This document shows positions 54,060 through 64,000 of a stretch of DNA of 64,000 nt, in pieces. The stretch is taken from assembly GCF_002954585.1 (NCBI RefSeq), contig NZ_MSCI01000001.1, positions 310,001 to 374,000 on the forward strand, read 5' to 3'. The stretch is from Vibrio chagasii (GTDB lineage: Bacteria > Pseudomonadota > Gammaproteobacteria > Enterobacterales > Vibrionaceae). Position numbers and translations under genes: made by a program. Every line of letters begins with the position of its first letter. Position 1 is the first letter of the stretch. The notes under the pieces are model-generated. The model made no database searches, was not told the DNA's origin, and was given only the letters and a program-made list of their open reading frames with translations.

Positions 54060-54941
54060 TTAAATTTCGCTCTGCTTCGCCACAAACTCTAAAAACCTAT
54101 CCCTGAGTGGATTCTCACTCTGTCCATTCCATATTAATCCGACAGGCCAAGTGGCGTGCTCACCTTGCAATGCAATGAATTCAACCTCAGTGTTGCTTAT
54201 CTGCTGTGCGCTGCTCGGTACTATGGTGAAGCCAATATTCGCCGAGACTAACGCTAGCAAGGTAAGGATATCATCGGCTTCTTGCGCCTTTGATAGGTCG
54301 AGATGATTCGCTAGGCAATATTGTTGAATCTGTCTGTCTAATCCGGGGCCACGGTGTTGAGTGAGCTTTAGATAAGGCCATTTAGGCAATTCAGACAGGA
54401 GCTGATCTTTGTTTGGCACTTGCTTGAGAAGATCTTTGTGAATGGCAATCACAAGGCTGTCATCGAAAAGCGTTAGGCTGTTTAGATCTGACGAACTGGG
54501 GATTCGGTTGAAGCTGATATCGAGCTCGTGAGTCAATAACTCGTCCGTCTGCTGCTTAGAAGGTGTGTCATTTAAGGTGATGTGAACATTTGGCTGCTGT
54601 TTTTTGTACGCTGCAATCAGCTTGGGTGCTTCATGATAAGTAGAAACACCAAAGCCAATGTTTAAATGACCCTCTGTCCCGTTGACCACCGAGCCAGAAA
54701 GCTGCTCAAAGGCTTGCATTGAATCGACCAAGCGTTGGGCATCTGCCAGTAACGTCTTGCCTGCGTGTGTTAGCTCTGCGCCATTTCTGCCACGAGAAAA
54801 CAGGCTCGCCTCAATGTTGGACTCAAGCCGTTGAATCTTTTTGGTGAGTGCCGACTGAGTAATGTAGAGCTGCTCTGAAGCCAAACGATAATTTCCCGAC
54901 TTAGCCAGCTGACAAAATGCCTTCAGTAAATCAAATTCCAT
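54060..54941 (-). CDS. LysR family transcriptional regulator
   Basis: 293-residue regulator: LysR helix-turn-helix (FDLLKAFCQLAKSGNYRLAS, EQLYITQSALTKKIQRLE) and a substrate-binding domain (GHLNIGFGVSTYHEAPKLIA; ISFNRIPSSSDL). Divergent from the nitrilase-family gene with 108 bp between starts, so it very probably controls it. Confidence 0.93.
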   Translation of the reverse strand: MEFDLLKAFCQLAKSGNYRLASEQLYITQSALTKKIQRLESNIEASLFSRGRNGAELTHAGKTLLADAQRLVDSMQAFEQLSGSVVNGTEGHLNIGFGVSTYHEAPKLIAAYKKQQPNVHITLNDTPSKQQTDELLTHELDISFNRIPSSSDLNSLTLFDDSLVIAIHKDLLKQVPNKDQLLSELPKWPYLKLTQHRGPGLDRQIQQYCLANHLDLSKAQEADDILTLLALVSANIGFTIVPSSAQQISNTEVEFIALQGEHATWPVGLIWNGQSENPLRDRFLEFVAKQSEI

Positions 54942-55049
54942 TCCAAATGCTCATTGAACTACGAATATTTTTCATTATATGGAATTGAATCGATTTTTTT
55001 ATACTGGGTCCACAGCAAATCGGATAAAGCGAAAATTAGAGGACGAATC

Positions 55050-56012
55050 ATGAAAAGAGACATCAAAGTAGCATCGGTCCAGTTTAACCATCATGCCGGC
55101 GACAAAGCTTACAACTTATCGGTGATTGAGCATTACGTTCAACAAGCAGCGGACAGTGGTGTCGAGATCATCAGTTTCCCGGAGATGTGTATTACTGGCT
55201 ACTGGCATGTGTCTGCTTTGTCGCGAGCTGAGATTGAAGCGTTAGCGGAACCTGTACCGAGCGGTGAATCTACTCAAAAGCTGATTGCACTAGCAGCACG
55301 ATTTGGAATGAGTGTTGGTGCGGGCTTGATAGAGCAGGGTATCGATGGCGAGTTATACAACACTTATGTGTTCGCGATGCCAAATGGTGAGGTACAAAAG
55401 CATCGCAAATTGCACACTTTCGTAAGCCCATATATGAGTAGCGGCGATCAATACACTGTGTTTGATACTCCCCACGGGTGCAAAGTCGGTATCCTGATTT
55501 GTTGGGATAACAACTTGGTTGAGAACGTACGAATCACTGCTTTGAAAGGGGCTGATATTCTGATTGCACCGCATCAGACGGGCGGTTGTCATTCACGTAG
55601 CCCGAACGCGATGAAGCGAATTGACCCAGAACTATGGTTTAACCGAAAGGAAAACCCTGAAGCGATTCGTGCCGAGATGCAGGGTAAGAATGGACGCGAG
55701 TGGCTGATGCGTTGGCTACCGGCAAGGGCACACGACAACGGCATGTTTGTGGTGTTTAGTAATGGTGTGGGCGTTGATATGGATGAAGTCAGAACGGGCA
55801 ATGCGATGATCCTAAGCCCTTATGGTGAAATTATTACTGAGACAGACAGTGTTGATAACGACATGGTAATTGCAGAGCTAAAAGCCGAAGAGTTGAATAT
55901 GTGTACTGGCAGGCGCTGGATTCGTGGTCGTAAGCCAGAGCTTTATCATTCACTGACGCAGCCATTAGGTCATGAACTGGATCCACACCAAGCGCGTTTT
56001 GCAGATAAATAA
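55050..56012 (+). CDS. nitrilase/carbon-nitrogen hydrolase family protein
   Basis: 320-residue C-N hydrolase with the Glu-Lys-Cys triad: EMCITGYW (Glu), KHRKLHTF (Lys), LICWDNNLVEN (Cys). DVSLWH-like details and GREWLMRWLPARAHDNGMF place it near aliphatic amidase/N-carbamoyl hydrolase-type enzymes, but the substrate is not clear. The ATG at 55050 with GAGGACGAATC upstream is preferred; the frame extends further without a site. Downstream is a strong inverted repeat. Confidence 0.9.
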   Translation: MKRDIKVASVQFNHHAGDKAYNLSVIEHYVQQAADSGVEIISFPEMCITGYWHVSALSRAEIEALAEPVPSGESTQKLIALAARFGMSVGAGLIEQGIDGELYNTYVFAMPNGEVQKHRKLHTFVSPYMSSGDQYTVFDTPHGCKVGILICWDNNLVENVRITALKGADILIAPHQTGGCHSRSPNAMKRIDPELWFNRKENPEAIRAEMQGKNGREWLMRWLPARAHDNGMFVVFSNGVGVDMDEVRTGNAMILSPYGEIITETDSVDNDMVIAELKAEELNMCTGRRWIRGRKPELYHSLTQPLGHELDPHQARFADK

Positions 56013-56085
56013 TGTTGAAGGTGCTGGTGGGTTAAGTGAGTGAATGGTGGGAAAATGGGGGGAAGGGGAGTTCTAAACTTTAAAT

Positions 56086-56126
56086 GTAGTCTCCCCACTT
56101 AAATCGTTTTTAAGTGGGGAGACTAC
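56086..56126. terminator. 18-bp perfect stem between convergent genes
   Basis: Arms at 56086-56103 and 56109-56126 (GTAGTCTCCCCACTTAAA and its reverse complement) with a five-base loop. No U-tract on either strand, but it lies between the ends of the nitrilase and atpC genes, so it is probably a shared terminator or RNA end. Confidence 0.6.
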
Positions 56127-56154
56127 CTACACAGAAATAAGCAATTGCCTATGT

Positions 56155-56598
56155 TTAGTGGCGGGTTCGAGACGAGGTAAGATCCGCAGCTCGTAGTTGA
56201 GCAATCGCTTTGGCAAGTTCAAGCTGAGCTTGCGCAAAGTTAACGTCTACATTGCCCTTATTGATGTTCTCTAGAGCGGCGTGTTTCGCTTCCTCTGCGC
56301 GAGCACGGTCAATGTCTTTTGCGTGCAAAGCGGTATCGGCCAGCACAGTCACTACATCGGGTTGAACTTCAATCATCCCGCCAGACACATAAAGCACTTC
56401 ATCTTCTGCTTTTGGGTCGGTGACAAATACTGTCACGCCCGGTTTTATTTTGCTAAGAAGCGGGGAGTGACCGGGACGAATCCCGAGTTCACCATCTGCT
56501 CCAGAAACGGCTAGGGCATATGCCGGCCCTGAAAACAACGTACCTTCGGCACTTACGATATTAAGTTGAAATGTATTGTCTGTAATTCCAATAGCCAT
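56155..56598 (-). CDS. atpC: F1Fo ATP synthase subunit epsilon
   Basis: 147 residues; N-terminal beta sandwich (FQLNIVSAEGTLFSGPAYAL, GELGIRPGHSPLLSKIKPG) and C-terminal helical hairpin. Last gene of the atp operon. Slightly longer than E. coli epsilon (139). Confidence 0.95.
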   Translation of the reverse strand: MAIGITDNTFQLNIVSAEGTLFSGPAYALAVSGADGELGIRPGHSPLLSKIKPGVTVFVTDPKAEDEVLYVSGGMIEVQPDVVTVLADTALHAKDIDRARAEEAKHAALENINKGNVDVNFAQAQLELAKAIAQLRAADLTSSRTRH

Positions 56599-56612
56599 GA
56601 TGCACCTAACTG

Positions 56613-58911
<2,299 letters not shown>

Positions 58912-58957
58912 AATCTGCTCCTATCTGTTTTTGTTTCCAGCTAACAAACCGGAGCAC

Positions 58958-60499
58958 TTACCAAGCTTTCATCCCAACAAAACCTTCTAGAATCTCTTTA
59001 AGAGCGCTATCGATTTCGTCGTTGTAATCACCTGTCGCGTTAATCTTGTCGATCAGCGCTGGGTTTTGAGCTTTGGCGTACGCGATCAGCTCTTCTTCGA
59101 AGCGGGCTAGGTTGTTTAGCTCAACATCGACTAGGTAACCTTTTTCAGCCGCATAAATCACAGTAGCTTGCTCTGCAACCGACATAGGGGAGTACTGCTT
59201 TTGCTTCATCAGCTCAGTCACACGCTCACCATGGTCAAGTTGCTTGCGCGTCATTTCATCTAGGTCTGAAGAGAACTGAGCGAATGCTGCCAATTCACGG
59301 TATTGAGCCAGTGAAGTACGGATACCACCAGATAGCTTCTTGATGATTTTGCACTGAGCAGCACCACCCACACGAGATACCGAGATACCTGGGTCAACGG
59401 CTGGACGTAAGCCTGCGTTGAATAGCTGTGTCTGTAGGAAAACCTGACCGTCGGTAATCGAGATTACATTGGTTGGTACGAATGCCGATACGTCGCCGGC
59501 TTGAGTTTCAATGATAGGAAGCGCTGTCAATGAGCCTGTTTGGCCTTTCACTTCACCGTTAGTGAACTTCTCTACATACTCTGCATTGACTCGTGCTGCA
59601 CGTTCTAACAGGCGTGAGTGAAGGTAGAATACGTCGCCAGGGAAGGCTTCACGGCCCGGTGGGCGTTTAAGTAGCAATGAGATTTGGCGGTATGCGACCG
59701 CTTGTTTGGATAGGTCATCGTAGATGATCAGTGCATCTTCACCACGGTCACGGAAGTATTCGCCCATGGTGCAACCCGCGTAGGGTGCTAGGTATTGAAG
59801 CGCAGCTGATTCTGACGCTGATGCGACAACTACAATAGTGTTCTTAAGCGCGTCGTGCTCTTCAAGCTTGCGAACCACGTTAGCGATGGTTGATGCTTTT
59901 TGACCAATTGCCACATACACACATTTAATGCCTGAGTCTTTTTGGTTGATGATGGCGTCGATTGCTAATGCTGTTTTACCTGTCTGACGGTCACCAATGA
60001 TCAGTTCACGTTGACCACGACCGATAGGCACCATGGTATCTACCGCTTTGTAGCCAGTCTGAATAGGCTGGTCTACAGACTTACGTTCAATTACACCTGG
60101 GGCAATCACTTCTACAGGGTCAAGGCGGTCACAACTTACAGGACCCTTACCATCAATTGGCTCTCCTAGAGTGTTTACTACACGGCCCAGAAGCCCATTA
60201 CCGACTGGCACTTCCAAGATACGGCCCGTGCCTTTTACTTTCATGCCTTCAGAAAGGTCAATGTAAGGACCCATAACCACCGCACCAACAGAGTGGGTGT
60301 CTAGGTTAAGTGCAAGTGCGTATTTGCCACGAGGTAGTTCAATCATCTCGCCTTGCATCACATCTGCAAGACCGTTGATGGTGATGATGCCATCACGAAC
60401 CGATACGATAGTGCCTTCGTTGCGAGCTTCAGTGCTCACGTTAAATTGCGAGATTCGCTCTCTAATTAGATCACTAATTTCATTTGAATTTAATTGCAT
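58958..60499 (-). CDS. atpA: F1Fo ATP synthase subunit alpha
   Basis: 513 residues, same length as E. coli AtpA. Nucleotide-binding P-loop [15 protein letters not shown] and the arginine-finger region [11 protein letters not shown] are present. First residues [16 protein letters not shown] match the family. Confidence 0.96.
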   Translation of the reverse strand: MQLNSNEISDLIRERISQFNVSTEARNEGTIVSVRDGIITINGLADVMQGEMIELPRGKYALALNLDTHSVGAVVMGPYIDLSEGMKVKGTGRILEVPVGNGLLGRVVNTLGEPIDGKGPVSCDRLDPVEVIAPGVIERKSVDQPIQTGYKAVDTMVPIGRGQRELIIGDRQTGKTALAIDAIINQKDSGIKCVYVAIGQKASTIANVVRKLEEHDALKNTIVVVASASESAALQYLAPYAGCTMGEYFRDRGEDALIIYDDLSKQAVAYRQISLLLKRPPGREAFPGDVFYLHSRLLERAARVNAEYVEKFTNGEVKGQTGSLTALPIIETQAGDVSAFVPTNVISITDGQVFLQTQLFNAGLRPAVDPGISVSRVGGAAQCKIIKKLSGGIRTSLAQYRELAAFAQFSSDLDEMTRKQLDHGERVTELMKQKQYSPMSVAEQATVIYAAEKGYLVDVELNNLARFEEELIAYAKAQNPALIDKINATGDYNDEIDSALKEILEGFVGMKAW

Positions 60500-60507
60500 T
60501 TTATTAC

Positions 60508-61059
60508 CTATCTCGCGTGAAGTTGATTAGCTAATCGGCTTATTGATGTGTTCAATGAACCATCGATAACGGTTTCACCCGCCTTGATGACAATCCCACC
60601 GACCAGTGAGTCGTCAATCACCTGTTCTAATTCAACCTGACGCTCTAATTTCTTCTCAAGTGCAGCCGTTAATAAGGTAACTTGACCTGATGTAAGGCAT
60701 TCTGAGCTGGTGACAGTGACAGGAATTACACGTTCATGTTCGTCCTTCAGCTCGCTGAACAAGCTAAACAAGTCTTTTACGACGGAAAGGCGACCATTTT
60801 CACCCAACACTCGAATTAGGTTGATAACGTGTTCATCAACCAACCCTTGGCAAACGTGAATGATGAGATTGGCGAGCTGTTCAGTTTGTTGGGCGCTTGC
60901 CCCTTCTGCTGAGATAATCTGATCAGCGATCGCTTCTTCTTCCGTTACTGCCACAAGAATTGAAAGCATCGAGTGCCACTCTTGTAACTTGTTTTCACCC
61001 AAAGCAAAGTCGAATGAGGCTTTGGCGTAGGGATGAGCAATATTGGTGTAATCTGACAT
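60508..61059 (-). CDS. atpH: F1Fo ATP synthase subunit delta
   Basis: 183 residues; helical N-domain ([20 protein letters not shown]) and C-terminal [20 protein letters not shown] motif of OSCP/delta. Stator connection between F1 and b. Eight bp before atpA. Confidence 0.95.
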   Translation of the reverse strand: MSDYTNIAHPYAKASFDFALGENKLQEWHSMLSILVAVTEEEAIADQIISAEGASAQQTEQLANLIIHVCQGLVDEHVINLIRVLGENGRLSVVKDLFSLFSELKDEHERVIPVTVTSSECLTSGQVTLLTAALEKKLERQVELEQVIDDSLVGGIVIKAGETVIDGSLNTSISRLANQLHAR

Positions 61060-61070
61060 ACTGCCTCCGC

Positions 61071-61541
61071 TTACAGTTCGCTAATGAGTTGGTCAACTAA
61101 CGCTCGGTTCGTTTCTGAATCTAGGTTTTTGTTGATCAGTTTCTGTGCACTTTGAATAACAGCGTCTGCCATGTCTGCCTGAAGTTCACGACGTAACTTT
61201 TGACGCTCACTTTCTAGTTCGGCTCTGCCTTGCTCTAGGATGCGAGCTTTTTCTTGCTCTGCTTCTTCGTGCGCTAAGCTGATGATTTCATTGCGGCGTT
61301 TTTTGCCTTGTTCAATCAGTTCAGTGACGTTGCGTTTTGCATCTTCGACAAGTTGTGCGCCATTGGATTTTGCTAGTTCTAGCTCTTTCGCTGCATTCTC
61401 TGAATGGCGTAAACCATCAGCAATTTCTTTTTGGCGCTCGTCTAACATTGCGGTGAGAGGGGGCCATACATATTTCATGCATAGCCAAACAAAAATCACG
61501 AATGAGATTGCTTGCCCGAACATGCTTGCATTTAAGTTCAT
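61071..61541 (-). CDS. atpF: F1Fo ATP synthase subunit b
   Basis: 156 residues, same as E. coli. N-terminal membrane helix ([19 protein letters not shown]), then a long charged coiled coil ([20 protein letters not shown]) and a conserved end. Peripheral stalk. Confidence 0.96.
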   Translation of the reverse strand: MNLNASMFGQAISFVIFVWLCMKYVWPPLTAMLDERQKEIADGLRHSENAAKELELAKSNGAQLVEDAKRNVTELIEQGKKRRNEIISLAHEEAEQEKARILEQGRAELESERQKLRRELQADMADAVIQSAQKLINKNLDSETNRALVDQLISEL

Positions 61542-61596
61542 ACCTTCCTCGCTAAATCTTGATTAATTACAAATCGATCTTTTCAAAGCTTTTTGA

Positions 61597-61833
61597 TTAA
61601 GCCACGGCGAAGATGATGTATAGACCGATACCAACACCGATCATTGGTACAGCATCCACAAGACCCATCATGATGAAGAATTGAGTACGAAGCATTGGAG
61701 TAAGGTCTGGTTGACGAGCAACACCTTCAAGGTATTTACCTGCCAAGTTACCAATACCTGACGCTGCACCTGCCGCACCTAAACCAATCAGTAATGCACC
61801 TGCTACATATAAAACTGCGCTTACGATATCCAT
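61597..61833 (-). CDS. atpE: F1Fo ATP synthase subunit c
   Basis: 78 residues, two membrane helices. The loop ARQPDL and the proton-carrying Asp in [10 protein letters not shown] (about residue 60) are present. The sodium-type ligand pattern is absent, so this rotor should be proton-driven. Confidence 0.96.
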   Translation of the reverse strand: MDIVSAVLYVAGALLIGLGAAGAASGIGNLAGKYLEGVARQPDLTPMLRTQFFIMMGLVDAVPMIGVGIGLYIIFAVA

Positions 61834-61879
61834 TTGTATCTCCGATAAATAATTTGTTAGTTAAATTTTTAGTTATTAA

Positions 61880-63053
<1,174 letters not shown>

Positions 63054-63056
63054 AAT

Positions 63057-63769
63057 AAAACCTTATATTTAACAGTGTAAGCTCATATAAAACACAGTTT
63101 GAATATGTCTTGCTATTCGCATTTGCTTGTTAATAAAACTTTGCTTGTTAACAAAGATATAATCTTACTGGTTTTATATCTCCTGACGAAATAGAACGGT
63201 ATAAACTAATTCGCTCTCGTTTCGACAAAATATAAACTACGCCTAAAATTATGTTATCAAAACGACAAATATCGACATCAATAATTCCATTTTTGAAATG
63301 GGTGATTTTCATTTATGAAAGTAATAATTCTGTCACTTTAATCATGAATATTTCAGATGCTTTATTGATAACTTGAAGTATTAAGAATGCCTGAATAATT
63401 CAGAGTAAGGCTAAGTGAGATTAAGGTGGTTAATTTATACTTTTCAAGTACTTACAGGTTGTTTTTAGAAGGGTAAGAGTCGGGCGATAGATGTGTTAAT
63501 TCATCACTATTTCGTTATTTATAACGAGCAGCGTGCGTTTATTAACGCAGGAACATATATTTTTTATCTATTACTCATGAAGCGTGGAAAAACTGTGTCA
63601 CATCAATGGTTATCCACGTTTTTCTTACTCATCGGGATATTTATGACCGGTTATATTGGAAGGTGAGGGGAAGAATTGAGAGCGTTAAAACCGTTTTTAT
63701 GAAGTGTAAACCTTACTTCAGAGCCCGTTGATTGTGGTTGTTGCGACCACGTAAAGCGTATTCTGAAGT
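63057..63769. other. intergenic region, upstream of the atp operon
   Basis: About 700 AT-rich bases with no ORF of note. It must contain the atp promoter near its left end. A single TTATCCACG box near 63609 matches a DnaA-box-like sequence, but nothing else suggests an origin. Confidence 0.5.
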
Positions 63770-63805
63770 AACAAGTGGCGGTGACGCACTGCCACTTGTT
63801 AAATT
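63770..63805. terminator. terminator after the partial LysR gene
   Basis: AACAAGTGGC (63770-63779) pairs with GCCACTTGTT (63791-63800); the stem begins ten bases past the LysR stop. An AAATTTT run flanks it on one side. Confidence 0.65.
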
Positions 63806-63809
63806 TTGC

Positions 63810-64000
63810 TTATGGCGCTTCATAACTCAGATATTGAATACACAAATCATGAAAAGCTTGCGCTTGCGGTGAGATAGTACGGTCAGACAGTCGGAATATT
63901 CCAATTTGACGCTGTAACGGCGGGTCGATCAAAGGAATCCACACTAAACGCGTTTCATTGGTTGGGAAAGCAAGCTTAGGCAGTGTGGTTACCCCAATGC
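63810..64000 (-). CDS. LysR family regulator, C-terminal part (cut by window edge)
   Basis: The last 62 codons of a minus-strand gene, reading IGVTTLPKLAFPTNETRLVW, then LQRQIGIFRLSDRTISPQAQ and ending YLSYEAP. This is the end of a LysR substrate-binding domain. The rest lies outside the window. Confidence 0.8.
   Translation of the reverse strand, partial: IGVTTLPKLAFPTNETRLVWIPLIDPPLQRQIGIFRLSDRTISPQAQAFHDLCIQYLSYEAP

Noticed and set aside
63600..63620. DnaA-box-like TTATCCACG as sign of an origin
   Set aside because: Only one box, no iterons, no rctB/parAB genes nearby.

Overview
The window looks like a Vibrionaceae chromosome segment, most likely a Vibrio of the Splendidus clade and possibly its secondary chromosome. 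This is inferred from gene content: a GH18 chitinase with a ChtBD3 domain, a CARB-type beta-lactamase, rbsDACBK-R, yejABEF, a complete atpIBEFHAGDC operon, and a stretch of integron-cassette-like small genes. No tRNA, rRNA or CRISPR array was seen.

Layout. (1) 1-1.65 kb: cysS on the minus strand, preceded by a leader that looks like a cysteine-sensing transcription attenuator: a promoter, a 28-codon leader ORF with four consecutive Cys codons, mutually exclusive hairpins and a U-tract terminator. (2) About 1.65-19.5 kb: accessory region. It holds small unrelated genes (EVE, MarR, SRPBCC, GNAT, ABM, ASCH, LysE, HAD, SMI1/KNR4, DUF4262, Sel1, DUF2007, GFA), several broken. They are separated by attC-like sites, at least seven copies of a roughly 60-bp hairpin repeat, other shared noncoding blocks, and an IS1111-type element next to an attC-like start. 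It resembles a decayed or dispersed gene-cassette array; no integron integrase is present here. (3) 20-37 kb: ordinary accessory metabolism and regulation: alpha/beta hydrolases, two AraC regulators, a class I glutamine amidotransferase, the chitinase, a chemoreceptor, GNAT, MerR plus carboxymuconolactone decarboxylase-like protein, an EAL phosphodiesterase and an LprI-like protein. (4) 37-43.6 kb: ribose operon rbsDACBK with rbsR, and two identical LacI-type operators upstream of rbsD. (5) 43.7-56 kb: a stand-alone ToxR-like DNA-binding protein, a beta-barrel outer membrane protein, an EEP-family nuclease/phosphatase, a class A beta-lactamase, the yejABEF peptide ABC transporter, an S4 RNA-binding protein and a LysR/nitrilase divergent pair. 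(6) 56-63 kb: F1Fo ATP synthase operon on the minus strand, then a partial LysR gene at the right edge.

The strongest observation is the cysS leader: the consecutive Cys codons, the competing 11-nt segments and the terminator form one coherent circuit in which shortage of charged tRNA-Cys would raise cysteinyl-tRNA synthetase. The second is the 6-19.5 kb mosaic of repeats and cassette-like genes. All family assignments come from reading motifs and translated sequence; no database search was run.
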